Assembly (NCBI RefSeq): GCF_016894445.1
Contig: NZ_CP056775.1
Coordinates: 3,722,001 to 3,786,000 of the forward strand
DNA length: 64,000 bases
Source of the DNA: Dyadobacter sandarakinus
Lineage (GTDB): Bacteria > Bacteroidota > Bacteroidia > Cytophagales > Spirosomataceae
Direction of reading: 5' to 3'
Part shown: piece by piece, positions 1 to 9,806 of the stretch
Position numbering within the stretch: position 1 is the first letter of the stretch
Layout: each line of letters opens with the position of its first letter
Translations under genes and position numbers: made by a program
Notes under the pieces: model-generated
Database searches by the model: none
What the model saw: only the letters and a program-made list of their open reading frames with translations
Told to the model about the DNA's origin: nothing

Positions 1-443
1 TGAATCAGGAAAAACCGTTTAGGATCCTTCTCGCTGACGACGATGATGATGATACCTTTCTATTTCAGGAGGCGCTTGAACAAGTCCCGCTAAATACCGA
101 GTTGAGGATCGCAGATAATGGAATGAAGCTGATGGATCTGCTTTACAGTTCAGAAGAGGCTCCCGACCTGATTTTTCTGGATATGAACATGCCGGTAAAA
201 AACGGGCTGGAATGCCTGGAAGAAATCCGCAATTCCAAAAAATTCGGCGATACGCCCGTAGTCATACTCTCCACTTCCGTTGCCAAATATCTCTGGGAAT
301 CCGCCTATAAAGGTGGTGCAAACCTGTACGTACAAAAGCCGAACAGCTTTATTGCCCTTGTGGATATCCTTCAAAAATGCCTTAGCCAGAAGTCGGAACT
401 GACCAGGCAGACAGCCGTGGAACAATTTTTGTTAACGACCTGA
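1..443 (+). CDS. single-domain response regulator (CheY/Rcp1-like)
   Basis: This is a stand-alone receiver domain that probably takes phosphate from the phytochrome kinase encoded two genes downstream. The first two bases of the window are the TG of a likely ATG, so only one base of the gene is missing and the protein would have about 147 residues. The acidic pocket starts at D13-D14, the phospho-acceptor is D61 in the motif LIFLDMNMP, S91-T92 is the switch serine/threonine, and K113 sits in VQKP. All the residues needed for phosphotransfer are therefore present. No output domain follows, so it signals by protein contact, as in Rcp1-type partners of phytochromes. A run of six aspartates (D13-D18) is unusual. 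A TTG at 102 could be mistaken for the start, but it would cut off the acidic pocket. The next gene begins 27 bases downstream, which suggests one operon. Confidence 0.9.
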   Translation, partial: NQEKPFRILLADDDDDDTFLFQEALEQVPLNTELRIADNGMKLMDLLYSSEEAPDLIFLDMNMPVKNGLECLEEIRNSKKFGDTPVVILSTSVAKYLWESAYKGGANLYVQKPNSFIALVDILQKCLSQKSELTRQTAVEQFLLTT

Positions 444-470
444 AACTGGTCACCTCCTTAACACGAATTT

Positions 471-1094
471 ATGCAGGATAGTACAGGTTTAGGGATAGAC
501 CCAAACACATTTATTAATGAACTGAGAACGCAGACATCGGAAAGCCATCAGCAACTGGAAGAAAATATGCTATCAAAAGCATTGCTGTTGCCCGAAGTAT
601 CGCTTGCAGATTACCAGACCTATCTTTCCCGATTGTACAGTATTACGCTTGGCTGCGAAACCCATGTATTTCCTGCCATAGCAACCATCTTCCCCGACCT
701 GGCGGAAAGGTACCGTGCAGCACGGATCAAGAATGACCTCATTGTAACCGGATTTTCAGCAGAAGAAGTGGATAATATCCCGGTCCCAGAACTGCCTTTC
801 ACCGGACAGGCCGGTGCGGCTGGTGTCATGTATGTGCTGGAAGGATCAACACTGGGCGGCAGAGTGATTTACAAGCACGTTCAGCAGCATCTCGGCCTGA
901 CGTGCGAGCATGGCGCTTCCTACTTTTGCGGGTACGGTCCACAGACCGGCTCAATGTGGAAAGCCTTTGTTTCCCGCCTTACTGCCTATGCTGACAGCCC
1001 GGAAAAAGCCGGTAAAATCATCGAAAGCGCAACACAAACTTTCACCCTTATTGACAATTGGCTCAGCGAAGCAGTTATTGAAAGCAAAAGATGA
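471..1094 (+). CDS. bphO: biliverdin-producing haem oxygenase
   Basis: Haem oxygenase opens haem to biliverdin, iron and CO, and so supplies the chromophore for the phytochrome encoded next. The 207-residue protein has the usual size of bacterial soluble haem oxygenases. H26, in SESHQQLE, is placed like the proximal haem ligand. The stretch around residues 121-129 (YVLEGSTLGG) matches the conserved distal-helix region of the family. No signal peptide is present, so it is cytoplasmic. Its stop codon overlaps the start of the phytochrome gene by four bases (ATGA at 1091-1094), which indicates translational coupling and a common operon. Assignment to the family is secure; the biliverdin isomer made cannot be read from the sequence. 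Confidence 0.93.
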   Translation: MQDSTGLGIDPNTFINELRTQTSESHQQLEENMLSKALLLPEVSLADYQTYLSRLYSITLGCETHVFPAIATIFPDLAERYRAARIKNDLIVTGFSAEEVDNIPVPELPFTGQAGAAGVMYVLEGSTLGGRVIYKHVQQHLGLTCEHGASYFCGYGPQTGSMWKAFVSRLTAYADSPEKAGKIIESATQTFTLIDNWLSEAVIESKR

Positions 1095-3373
1095 ATATCA
1101 GGAATATCGTAAACCGTGAGATTGTTAATCTTACAAACTGTGAAAGTGAGCCAATCCATATCCCGGGCAGCATTCAGCCACATGGATTTCTGCTAGGTGT
1201 CACCCAGCCCGATTACCTCATTGAATACTGCAGCCAGAATACGGCTGATTATACAGCACTTCCTCCTGAGCAGGTGTTGGGGAAAAGGTTGTCAGAAATA
1301 TTTACGGATGAACTTGCCGGGCAGTTCCACGCGTACGCTACTGCAGAAATCGACACTGCAAAGCCTTTCGTTTTTGAGATCAACGATACTCCTTTCAATA
1401 CGACGGTACACAAGAGCGGGAATACCTTTATTCTTGAGCTGGAACCATTCCCCGACGGCACACTTAACCTGCCCAATCTTTATAACCAAACACGGAAGTT
1501 TGTTTCCATTATGGAAAAGTCGAGCTACCTGCTCGACCTTTGCCAGGATATTGCTACGGAGACCCGCTATATTACCGGCTACGACCGGGTCATGATTTAT
1601 CGGTTTGACGATGATTATAACGGGGAAGTCATCGCCGAGAGCAGGCGTGAGGATCTGAACTCGTTTTCAGGACAAAAATATCCGCACAGCGACATACCGG
1701 TGCAGGCGCGTGAGCTTTACATCCGAAATCAGCTGCGTATGATCGCTGATATACATTACGAGCCGGTACCGCTGCTTGCGCTGGACCAGGCTGGTAACAA
1801 AAGCAACCAATCTCTGGATCTTAGTCTCTCCATTTTACGGAGTGTATCGCCCATTCATATCGAGTATATGAAAAATATGGGTGTGGGTGCCACACTGACC
1901 ATTTCACTCCTTCAGAATCAGAAGCTCTGGGGACTGATTGCGTGCCATCACTATTCACCCAAAGTTTTACCGCATTATACCCGCCTGTCGGCTTTGCTGC
2001 AGGGGCATTTCCTTACTTCCCAGATTGCAGTGCGCGAAGTATCGGAAGAGTTCGAGGTAGGACAGCATGTGGACAAAGCGCTGGTAAGCTCCCTTGAACT
2101 TTTGCATCAGCATGAAGACTTCATCGGAGCCTGCCACATATCACCTTTGCTCCTGGAACTGGCCAATGCTACCGGAATGGCTATTTATTACAACCGGCGG
2201 CTTTACACCTCCGGGGCTGTGCCTCCGGAAGACGAGCTCCTGGCACTGGTGCATTTCCTGGGTGAGGAGTACCGCGCCGAAAGCCTTGAAACCGACTTTC
2301 TCGCATCGGTTTATGACCGTGAAAATCTTTCCCGCCATGCTGCGGGGATTATTTATCACCGGATCCTTTCCGGTACCTCCAATGCTATTCTCTGGTTTCG
2401 GAATGAACAGATAGAGACCATTAACTGGGCAGGAAATCCAGATAAAGCTATTTTACAAAACGAAGATGGTTTCCGCCTGTCGCCGCGCAAGTCCTTTGAA
2501 CTCTGGAGAGAGGTTGTAAAAGGTAAAAGCCGGAAATGGAAAAAATCCGAGCTGAATGCAGCATCCAGCTTTTCCTATGCATTGCAGCGCCATATCAACT
2601 TTCAGGTGATACGCAGGCAGGAAGATCGTAACCGCATCCTGAACGAAGAACTGAAAACCGCCAACAAGGAACTGGCAAACCTGAACTGGATCAGCACACA
2701 CGACTTGAAAGAGCCGCTGCGCAAGATCCAGATCTTTGCATCCAAAGTGCTCGACCGGGAAGATCCCGACCTTTCGCTGCAGGTCAAAGATTCCGTTGAA
2801 AGAATGCGCTTTGCAGCCGAGAAGATGCAGCTGCTGATCGAAGATATACTCTCCTACTCCAAAGCCGGGAACATGGAGAAAAGCTTTGAAGTAAAAGACC
2901 TGAACATTATCCTCGAGAATGTGCTGACCGAGATGGCCGATGAGATCCGGGAAAAACAGGTAACTGTGGAGGCAGACAGACTTCCCGAACTTCAGGTGAT
3001 TCCATTCCAGATACATCAGCTATTTGTAAACCTGCTCGGGAATGCCATCAAATTTTCGAAGGCGGGTGTAGCTCCCAGCGTAAAGATACGTCTGCTCTCC
3101 GTGACAGGCTCGGATGCGGGAACGGAGAAAATCCAGCAGGACGGACTTTATTACCGGATCACATTTGAAGACAATGGAATTGGGTTTGAAAAAGAATACG
3201 AAACCCGGATTTTCGACATTTTCCAAAGGCTGAACCCAGCACACAAGTACCCCGGTACCGGCATAGGACTCGCCATTTGCAAGAAAATCATGGAAAACCA
3301 CCGGGGATATATCAAGGCAGAAGGTCAGCTCGAACAAGGCGCCATTTTCAGCCTGTACTTCCCGGTAGCATAG
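1091..3373 (+). CDS. bphP: bacteriophytochrome sensor histidine kinase
   Basis: This is a red/far-red light sensor of 760 residues with PAS (about 20-125), GAF (about 140-305), PHY (about 320-500), histidine phosphoacceptor and HATPase domains. C17 near the N-terminus is placed to bind biliverdin, as in bacterial phytochromes. The GAF motif DIP is at 201-203 and the PHY tongue motif PRKSF at 465-469. The phosphoacceptor is H537 in HDLKEPLR, the N box is NLLGNAIKF (647-655), and the G boxes are DNGIGF (from D694) and GTGIGLAI. Every element needed for chromophore binding and kinase activity is present. It follows bphO with a four-base overlap and probably phosphorylates the response regulator at the start of the operon. 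What the output controls cannot be told from this window. A strong terminator follows the gene. Confidence 0.95.
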   Translation: MNIRNIVNREIVNLTNCESEPIHIPGSIQPHGFLLGVTQPDYLIEYCSQNTADYTALPPEQVLGKRLSEIFTDELAGQFHAYATAEIDTAKPFVFEINDTPFNTTVHKSGNTFILELEPFPDGTLNLPNLYNQTRKFVSIMEKSSYLLDLCQDIATETRYITGYDRVMIYRFDDDYNGEVIAESRREDLNSFSGQKYPHSDIPVQARELYIRNQLRMIADIHYEPVPLLALDQAGNKSNQSLDLSLSILRSVSPIHIEYMKNMGVGATLTISLLQNQKLWGLIACHHYSPKVLPHYTRLSALLQGHFLTSQIAVREVSEEFEVGQHVDKALVSSLELLHQHEDFIGACHISPLLLELANATGMAIYYNRRLYTSGAVPPEDELLALVHFLGEEYRAESLETDFLASVYDRENLSRHAAGIIYHRILSGTSNAILWFRNEQIETINWAGNPDKAILQNEDGFRLSPRKSFELWREVVKGKSRKWKKSELNAASSFSYALQRHINFQVIRRQEDRNRILNEELKTANKELANLNWISTHDLKEPLRKIQIFASKVLDREDPDLSLQVKDSVERMRFAAEKMQLLIEDILSYSKAGNMEKSFEVKDLNIILENVLTEMADEIREKQVTVEADRLPELQVIPFQIHQLFVNLLGNAIKFSKAGVAPSVKIRLLSVTGSDAGTEKIQQDGLYYRITFEDNGIGFEKEYETRIFDIFQRLNPAHKYPGTGIGLAICKKIMENHRGYIKAEGQLEQGAIFSLYFPVA

Positions 3374-3404
3374 GCACGCATGGCTTTGGTCATGAGTAGA
3401 ATGT

Positions 3405-3440
3405 TCCTCAGCATGGCAGCCATGCTGAGGATTTTCATTT
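3405..3440 (+). terminator. rho-independent terminator of the phytochrome operon
   Basis: Bases 3405-3417 pair perfectly with 3419-3431 (13 bp including the CCTCAGCATGGC arm), and T-rich sequence follows (ATTTTCATTTT). It lies 31 bases after the phytochrome stop, so it closes the three-gene operon. Confidence 0.85.
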
Positions 3441-3564
3441 TAAGGAAGACGCGTGAACATAGCCGCAAGGCACTTTTCACCAGTGTTTGATTCCATTTTC
3501 CTGAAAAAACATGCTGGTACTGGTTTGTTATAAAGAGCACTCACAGTGTTTAACAAATCAGAAT

Positions 3565-4656
3565 ATGTCCGAAGTATCAGTTATCGGGACGGAAGAACCA
3601 ATCATTTCAGCAAGGCAAATTAAAAAACTGAAAAAAGACCCTGCGGCCACAGCGGCTGCAGTGGGATTGAACTATATCACAGCCGGTGCACCAGGCTATA
3701 CCCGCAAAGGCAAGTCGCCCCGCTTCTTTTACCTGGACTCTCAGGGCGAGCGCGTACGTGACAAAAGTGTTATTGCAAGGATCCGGGCGCTGGTACTGCC
3801 GCCAGCCTGGAAAGAAGTGTGGGTCAGTGAGGATACTGAGGGCCATTTACAGGCTACGGGCATTGACGAGGCTGGCCGCAAACAGTACCGGTACCATCCG
3901 CACTGGAACCTGATCCGCAATCAAACCAAGTACTATCGCCTCCTGACGTTTTCGGAAGCCCTGCCGCTGCTGCGCGAGCAGGTAGAGCGTGACCTCAGGC
4001 ACAAGGAATACGACCTGCAGAAAGTAATAGCACTGGTGATAAAGCTTATGGACAAAACCTGCATCCGCGTGGGTAACCAGCGCTACAAGCTAAAACACGG
4101 TTCCTCAGGAATTACCACGCTGGACGCGCGCGCTGCCACCGTTACAGGCAGCAGGATCCGTTTTGTTTTTACCGGAAAAAAAGGGGTAAAACAGGATATA
4201 TCCCTCCGCGATACACAGCTGGCCCGACTGGTTAAAACATATAAGGAAATGCCGGGTAAAAGGCTTTTTCAATACTACTCTGATCACGGGGTTAAATGCT
4301 CGCTGAATGCACACCAGGTCAATGACTACATCAAGGAACATACGGGAGCACACTTTTCGGCCAAGGATTTCAGGACCTGGATGGGAACAGTGACGGCATT
4401 CGAGTACCTGTCGGTTCAGGAAAAATATACCACCAAGCGCCAGCTTACACGCACGCTGAATACCTGCCTGGACGTTGTTGCGGCCCACCTCGGCAATACG
4501 CGCACTGTTTGTAAAAAGTACTATGTGCATCCTGCCGTATTCCGGTCATACGAAAGCGGCAAGATCACGCGCCTTGCAGGACGGGATGTGGAAGAACTGA
4601 CGTACTTCTCACCCAGCGAGCAGCGGGTGAAATACCTGCTGTCGCATCAAACGTAA
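3565..4656 (+). CDS. DNA topoisomerase IB
   Basis: This enzyme relaxes supercoiled DNA by nicking one strand through a 3'-phosphotyrosine link. The 363-residue protein is similar in size to the compact bacterial and poxvirus-like type IB enzymes. The active-site tyrosine is Y320 in KKYYVHPAVF. Catalytic-core motifs are also visible: IRVGNQRYKLKHGSSGITTL, containing the first conserved arginine, and KDFRTWMGT. The ATG at 3565 is preferred. An in-frame ATG at 3511 would add 18 residues that resemble nothing in the family and start just behind the preceding operon. The gene stands alone, between a terminator on its left and the DUF2383 gene 173 bases to its right. That 173-base gap contains nothing I recognise. 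Confidence 0.93.
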   Translation: MSEVSVIGTEEPIISARQIKKLKKDPAATAAAVGLNYITAGAPGYTRKGKSPRFFYLDSQGERVRDKSVIARIRALVLPPAWKEVWVSEDTEGHLQATGIDEAGRKQYRYHPHWNLIRNQTKYYRLLTFSEALPLLREQVERDLRHKEYDLQKVIALVIKLMDKTCIRVGNQRYKLKHGSSGITTLDARAATVTGSRIRFVFTGKKGVKQDISLRDTQLARLVKTYKEMPGKRLFQYYSDHGVKCSLNAHQVNDYIKEHTGAHFSAKDFRTWMGTVTAFEYLSVQEKYTTKRQLTRTLNTCLDVVAAHLGNTRTVCKKYYVHPAVFRSYESGKITRLAGRDVEELTYFSPSEQRVKYLLSHQT

Positions 4657-4829
4657 GCTTATTATTTCCACAGGCAGCAGGCCCGAAAGGTTGGGGAAAA
4701 ATCTGCTACATATACGTCATACCTTACAATGCTGATGTACCTGCAACTGCATTCGCGTCGCATGGCACAGGATTTTAACTGCAGAACGAGTGTCAGATTA
4801 CAAACATCATCAAACTAGAAAAACTCGTT

Positions 4830-5300
4830 ATGGAAACCAATGAAAATCTCGTGGAGGTACTGAACGACCTTGTCAGGATTAACAATGACCGGATTGAAGG
4901 TTATGAAAGAGCACTCACCGAAGTAGAAGACATTGATATTGATCTGAGAGGAATTTTCCAGAAAATGGCCAATGAGAGCCGTGAAAATATAAGTGAATTA
5001 AGTGCCGAAATCCGCAGCCTGGGTGGTGAAGTAGCCTCCGGAACTACCGGATCGGGCAAGATCTACAGAGTTTGGATGGATATCAAGGCTACCTTCACAG
5101 GTCACGACAGGACTTCGGCCCTGGAAAGCTGTGAGTATGGGGAAGATGCCGCACAGGAAGCCTATGACGATGCACTGGCTACCGATGTAGACCTGCCCGT
5201 AGGCATTCGTCAGCTGATCGCCAATCAAAAAGCAGAACTGCTTGAATCGCATAACCTGATTAAAAAATACCGTGACCTGCACCAGGAAGTAAGCCGGTAA
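4830..5300 (+). CDS. DUF2383 / PA2169-family four-helix-bundle protein
   Basis: A 156-residue acidic, helix-rich cytoplasmic protein of the PA2169/DUF2383 family, which folds as a ferritin-like four-helix bundle. Residues 1-60 and 95-156 are long amphipathic helices, with a short glycine-rich turn (about 67-76, GGEVASGTTG) between them. The family is often found in stress-related settings, but no enzymatic activity is established and I infer none. No signal peptide or membrane segment is present. The gene is monocistronic: 173 bases separate it from the topoisomerase gene, and a long palindromic terminator begins 11 bases after the stop. Confidence 0.88.
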   Translation: METNENLVEVLNDLVRINNDRIEGYERALTEVEDIDIDLRGIFQKMANESRENISELSAEIRSLGGEVASGTTGSGKIYRVWMDIKATFTGHDRTSALESCEYGEDAAQEAYDDALATDVDLPVGIRQLIANQKAELLESHNLIKKYRDLHQEVSR

Positions 5301-5311
5301 ACACACACTAC

Positions 5312-5358
5312 CTCAAATAAAAAGGGAAGTAACCATGTTACTTCCCTTTTTATTTGAG
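5312..5358. terminator. bidirectional terminator, 22-bp perfect stem
   Basis: Bases 5312-5333 are the exact reverse complement of 5337-5358, with a three-base loop (CAT). The GC-containing core (GGGAAGTAAC) is flanked by A5 on one side and T5 on the other, so it can terminate both the DUF2383 gene (+) and the ftsK-lolA operon (-) that converge on it. Confidence 0.88.
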
Positions 5359-5376
5359 TCATGCAGAATATTGCAC

Positions 5377-6027
5377 TTATCGCAAATCGACCACTTCCAC
5401 ACCGGGGTAATCTTTGGTATTGAATGCAAAGTAGCTGTCGGCAACTTTTACGTCAGGCTGAAACTGGTCCACTTTATAGGTAACCTGCTGCCCGTTTTTC
5501 TGGAAAATTTTCCAGCTGCTGATAGCCCTGGTGGCTTTTTCAACTTCAATCTGCACTTTATCCACCTGGCTGTTCTTATTGGTGGATGTCAGTTCTACCA
5601 CATCCAGCGTTTTGGCTCCCTCTTTCTTTTCCTGCAGATATTTGTATTTAAATCCTTTTTTATAAGCTGAATAAATCTTGGTAGGATCCAGGTCACCGGT
5701 TTGTGTCGGGTCAAAATCCTGCAGGTTCACTTCATTCGTTTCCTTAATGTAGGTTGCCATCAGCTTGCCATCATTGAAGATTTCCTGACCGGCCATTTTC
5801 AGGCGAAATTTGGTGCCTTTTACGGTAGCTTCCCCTTTCAGCGGCTTCTCGCCTGTGGGTTTATAGGTAAATACCGCTTTGAACGATTTGATTTTCTGGT
5901 ACCGGGCGCTCATGGCTTCCAGGATCTCTGAGGATTTTTTATCGCCCTGCGCGCTGGCGTCTATGCAGCAAAGTGAAGCCACCAGCATAAAGGACAAACG
6001 AAGTACATTGGTTTTGAAATTCAGCAT
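5377..6027 (-). CDS. lolA: outer-membrane lipoprotein carrier protein LolA
   Basis: LolA is the periplasmic chaperone that carries lipoproteins from the inner to the outer membrane. The 216-residue product has a type I signal peptide ending near DASAQ at residue 27. The family's N-terminal pattern follows (EILEAMSARYQKIKSFKAVF), then alternating beta strands that would form the open barrel. It lies 126 bases downstream of ftsK on the same strand, an arrangement I recall as common in Bacteroidota, and may share its transcript. Many lipoproteins in this window (SusD-type proteins, TamL, the 21789-22535 protein) would depend on such a carrier. Confidence 0.88.
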   Translation of the reverse strand: MLNFKTNVLRLSFMLVASLCCIDASAQGDKKSSEILEAMSARYQKIKSFKAVFTYKPTGEKPLKGEATVKGTKFRLKMAGQEIFNDGKLMATYIKETNEVNLQDFDPTQTGDLDPTKIYSAYKKGFKYKYLQEKKEGAKTLDVVELTSTNKNSQVDKVQIEVEKATRAISSWKIFQKNGQQVTYKVDQFQPDVKVADSYFAFNTKDYPGVEVVDLR

Positions 6028-6153
6028 GTTTCCGGAGTTTGGTTTTTAGTGAGTTACTGACTTGGTTCTGTTGATAAATGCCCGGGGGCGCAAATAAAGC
6101 TGGATAACGAAAACAGGTTTGCAGAAATTGAAAAACATCCCATAAAGCTGCGG

Positions 6154-8715
6154 CTAGGAAATACCCATTACCCGCAGATGTTCTTCCAGTCCGCTCAGAT
6201 CGTGGAACATCACGTCCCGCGCCTTGCTGCCTGTAAAGGGTCCTACTACGCCAAGTACTTCCAGCTGATCCATAATGCGGCCGGCGCGGTTGTAACCCAG
6301 CTTCATCTTGCGCTGAATGAGTGAGGTACTACCCTGCTGGTGCGTCACGATCAGTCTGGCAGCGTCGGGCAACAAACCATCAAAGTCATCGGGATTCAGC
6401 TCGCCGCGGCCTTCTGCGGCATCCTCACCTTCATATTCCGGCAATGCATAGGCCTCGTCGTAGCCGCGCTGCCCGCCGATGTAATCGCAAACGTCCTCAA
6501 TTTCACGGGTATCAATAAAAGGGCATTGCAGCCTGATCACTTCCGAGTTGATCGCCAGCAGCATATCCCCCTGTCCTACCAGCTGCTCTGCTCCACCCAT
6601 GTCCAGGATCGTACGGGAGTCGATGCTGGACGTAACCCGGAACGAAAGCCGTGCCGGGAAGTTGGCCTTGATTAGACCGGTAATTACCTTCACCGAGGGA
6701 CGCTGCGTAGCGACCACGAGGTGGATACCGACAGCCCGTGCCAGCTGCGCCAGACGTGCGATGGGTGTTTCCACCTCTTTACCCGCAGTCATCATCAGAT
6801 CGGCAAGCTCATCAATCACCAGCACAATATAAGGCAGGAACCGGTGGCCTTTTTCGGGGTTTAGCCGGCGCTGGGCGAACTTTGCATTGTATTCTTTTAA
6901 ATTCCGGACGGCGGCTTCTTTCAGCAGGTCGTACCGTGAATCCATTTCTATACAAAGGGAATTCAGGGTAAAGATCACTTTTTTGGTATCGGTGATGATC
7001 GCCTCCTCAGAGTTGGGAAGCTTGGCCAAGAAGTGTCTTTCCAGCTTGTTAAAAAGGGTCAGCTCTACTTTCTTGGGATCTACCAGTACAAACTTCAGCT
7101 CAGCAGGGTGCTTTTTATAAATGAGGGAAGCCAGGATTACGTTCAGCCCCACCGACTTACCCTGACCGGTGGCCCCTGCCATGAGCAAGTGCGGCATCTT
7201 GGCCAGATCGGCAATGTGAATGTCGTTAGAAATCGTTTTCCCGAGTACTACCGGCAGGTCGTAATTGGCTTTCAGGAAACGTTCATTGGAAAGTACCGAG
7301 CGGATAAACACCGTCTCGCGGTTCTTGTTCGGCACTTCAATCCCGATGGTTCCGCGGCCTGGCATCGGTGCGATGATCCTGATACCCAGTGCCGCGAGGC
7401 TGAGGGCAATGTCACCTTCCAGGTTTTTGATTTTTGAAATACGTACCCCCGCCTCCGGAATGATCTCGTACAATGTTACCGTAGGGCCAATGGTCGCCTT
7501 GATCTTGGAAATGTTGATACCATAGCTGCCCAGGGTTTCCACAATCCTGATCTTGTTGCTTTCCAGCTCTTCCTGGGTAACCTTTTCATGCTGGTTATCG
7601 ATCGCATCATTCAGCAACCCGATGTTCGGGAACTGGTAAGAAGGCAGGTCCAGCTGCGGGTCATACTGGCCGAACTCACGCAGGATCGTCGCATTCACAT
7701 CTTCATCTTCCAGGTCTTCGGCAGGTGCTGACTCCGCATGGGTGGTATCTTCCAGTTCCAGTTCAAGCGAAGGTGGTCCTGCGGCCTGCAGTACCGGAAT
7801 GACAGGGTCCGACTTTACAGCCATCTCCAGGGGCATTGCAACTTCTTTCCGCTCCGATGCCGCAAGCATGGTCACCTTCATTTCGGCCGCTTCGGCCTCC
7901 ACTAGCTCTCCTGCCTCCTCCTCCGTTTCTTCGTCGTCATCGTCATACGTATCATTTACGACTGCGACAATGCTGCTTTCATGCACAGGTTCTATCTCTG
8001 CTTCGGCGGGTACTTCCACTTCCGGGATCTCTTCCTGCTGCTCCACCGGCTCCGGCTCTCTGGCTGCCTTATTCTGCTGCCAGGTATCGATCACCGATTT
8101 TACATTGTAAAAGGAAACTGAGAAAACGAAGAGTGCGAAAATGATGGGTATAATGCTTCCCCATTTCAGCCAGTCAAACAGGTAGATGTTGCTGATGTAA
8201 CCAATTCCACCGGCCATGAAGCTCAGATTACTCTCCGTATTGCTCATCAGGATTACATAGCCCATGAGCAGGCTGGTCCACAATGCAAAGAAAATAACCT
8301 CTTTGGTCACTTTCCCGAGCGGGAGCAGCTCCTTGCCGAAAGCCATTTTCCAGCCCGCCATAAAAGGGACTACGGGAATCAGCAGTGCACCGATCCCAAA
8401 CCACCGGTACACAAAGAAATGGGAAAGTACAGCCCCCAGTACCCCGAAGAAGTTGCGCGTCTGGCGGCCTGCATCGCGGATGGACTCGTTGCCCAGACTA
8501 TCAATAACACTCTGGTCGGAAAGACCCGTAACAATGTGTGAGAAGAAAGATACTTCGAGAATAATGCTGAGAATGATGAAGAACGTACCCCACGAGAGGG
8601 TGTTTTTGGGACTTTTAAAAATATGCTCCCAGTCCAGAGAAACACGGAATCGCGGTCTTTTCTCCTCTGTTTCTTTCGGGCGCGGTGCGTTTGCTCTCGG
8701 TTTGTTAACTGACAT
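6154..8715 (-). CDS. ftsK: DNA translocase FtsK/SpoIIIE
   Basis: FtsK pumps chromosomal DNA through the division septum and activates dimer resolution. The 853-residue protein starts with four predicted membrane helices (about 35-210). A long acidic, glutamate-rich linker follows (about 215-335), then the RecA-like motor. Walker A is GATGQGKS with K520, and Walker B is VIDELADLM with D635-E636. The C-terminal winged-helix gamma domain (about 775-840, ending near GPFTGSKARDVM) is the part that reads polar DNA sequences in the family. All motor motifs are intact. pyrD lies 55 bases upstream and lolA downstream, all on the same strand. Confidence 0.96.
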   Translation of the reverse strand: MSVNKPRANAPRPKETEEKRPRFRVSLDWEHIFKSPKNTLSWGTFFIILSIILEVSFFSHIVTGLSDQSVIDSLGNESIRDAGRQTRNFFGVLGAVLSHFFVYRWFGIGALLIPVVPFMAGWKMAFGKELLPLGKVTKEVIFFALWTSLLMGYVILMSNTESNLSFMAGGIGYISNIYLFDWLKWGSIIPIIFALFVFSVSFYNVKSVIDTWQQNKAAREPEPVEQQEEIPEVEVPAEAEIEPVHESSIVAVVNDTYDDDDEETEEEAGELVEAEAAEMKVTMLAASERKEVAMPLEMAVKSDPVIPVLQAAGPPSLELELEDTTHAESAPAEDLEDEDVNATILREFGQYDPQLDLPSYQFPNIGLLNDAIDNQHEKVTQEELESNKIRIVETLGSYGINISKIKATIGPTVTLYEIIPEAGVRISKIKNLEGDIALSLAALGIRIIAPMPGRGTIGIEVPNKNRETVFIRSVLSNERFLKANYDLPVVLGKTISNDIHIADLAKMPHLLMAGATGQGKSVGLNVILASLIYKKHPAELKFVLVDPKKVELTLFNKLERHFLAKLPNSEEAIITDTKKVIFTLNSLCIEMDSRYDLLKEAAVRNLKEYNAKFAQRRLNPEKGHRFLPYIVLVIDELADLMMTAGKEVETPIARLAQLARAVGIHLVVATQRPSVKVITGLIKANFPARLSFRVTSSIDSRTILDMGGAEQLVGQGDMLLAINSEVIRLQCPFIDTREIEDVCDYIGGQRGYDEAYALPEYEGEDAAEGRGELNPDDFDGLLPDAARLIVTHQQGSTSLIQRKMKLGYNRAGRIMDQLEVLGVVGPFTGSKARDVMFHDLSGLEEHLRVMGIS

Positions 8716-8770
8716 TTATAATATTTCAGAGATGCGTGATATATATTCCTGACCGGACCCGCCCTCTCGT

Positions 8771-9802
8771 TTACTGTTTCACGAGTGCCTTGCAGATCCG
8801 TTTGACGATCCCCGGGCCTTCATAGATAAACCCGGTATACAGCTGGACTAATCCTGCTCCTGCATTCCGCTTTTCGATGGCTGCCTCCGGAGAGTCGATA
8901 CCGCCTACGGCAATGACGGGAAAAGCATTTCCCGACTTCTCGCAAAGGTAACGAATTACTTCAGTTGACCTGCTTCTGAGGGGTGCCCCGCTCAGTCCTC
9001 CGGCACCGTATTGCGCGATTTCGGCCGCATCTGAGCGCAGGTTGGCACGGCTGATGGTGGTATTGGTAGCAATAACACCGGCTATGCCCGCATGCTGCAC
9101 AATGTCCACGATATCGTCCAGCTGCGTCTCCGTCAGATCAGGAGCAATCTTTAAAAATATAGGTTTTGGATTACTTTTCAACCGGTTATTTTCCTGCAAA
9201 GAGAGCAGCAGCCTGGTGAGGGGTTCTTTTTCCTGTAAATCGCGCAGACCCGGCGTGTTGGGCGAGCTTACATTGACCACAAAGTAATCGACGACATCAA
9301 ACAGCTCGCGGAAGCAGATCAGATAGTCGTTCAATGCCTGATCGTTGGGTGTATCCTTGTTTTTACCAATATTCCCTCCTACCAGAATCCTCGACTTGCG
9401 GTGACGCAGCTTGGCAGCCGCCACGGTCGCACCCTTGTTGTTGAAACCCATGCGGTTGATCAGCGCTTTGTCTTTTTTCAGGCGGAACAGGCGCGGCTTA
9501 TCATTTCCCGGCTGAGGGCGGGGCGTGACGGTACCAATTTCAATGTACCCGAAGCCCAATGCTTCCAGCTCATCGACAAGCTCCGCATTTTTATCAAACC
9601 CGGCGGCCATGCCCACGGGATTCCGAAACCGCAGTCCGGCTGCTTCCTGTACCAGGTCGGGATGTTCAAAGGTATAGACTGACCGGACCAGCTGCGGTAC
9701 AAACGGGATTTTAAAGCCCAGATGAAGTATTTCGCAAACAAAATGATGCACCTTTTCGGCGTCAAACAAAAAAAGCAGCGGGGAGATCAGAATCTTGTAC
9801 AT
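8771..9802 (-). CDS. pyrD: dihydroorotate dehydrogenase (quinone), class 2
   Basis: PyrD oxidises dihydroorotate to orotate in pyrimidine synthesis and passes electrons to the quinone pool. The 343-residue protein has the N-terminal helical extension of membrane-associated class 2 enzymes (residues 1-45). FMN and substrate motifs include [12 protein letters not shown] (61-72), NRMGFNNKG (116-124) and [11 protein letters not shown] (177-187), which contains the class 2 catalytic serine. The C-terminus has the phosphate-binding GGI and [10 protein letters not shown] motifs. The gene precedes ftsK by 55 bases on the same strand. A TAnnTTTG-like box ends only five bases before its start codon, so a very short or absent leader is possible. 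Confidence 0.95.
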   Translation of the reverse strand: MYKILISPLLFLFDAEKVHHFVCEILHLGFKIPFVPQLVRSVYTFEHPDLVQEAAGLRFRNPVGMAAGFDKNAELVDELEALGFGYIEIGTVTPRPQPGNDKPRLFRLKKDKALINRMGFNNKGATVAAAKLRHRKSRILVGGNIGKNKDTPNDQALNDYLICFRELFDVVDYFVVNVSSPNTPGLRDLQEKEPLTRLLLSLQENNRLKSNPKPIFLKIAPDLTETQLDDIVDIVQHAGIAGVIATNTTISRANLRSDAAEIAQYGAGGLSGAPLRSRSTEVIRYLCEKSGNAFPVIAVGGIDSPEAAIEKRNAGAGLVQLYTGFIYEGPGIVKRICKALVKQ

Positions 9803-9806
9803 GCTG

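Noticed and set aside
3511..3564. Upstream in-frame ATG for the topoisomerase gene
   Set aside because: It would add 18 residues (MLVLVCYKEHSQCLTNQN) that do not resemble the family N-terminus; ATG at 3565 is better.
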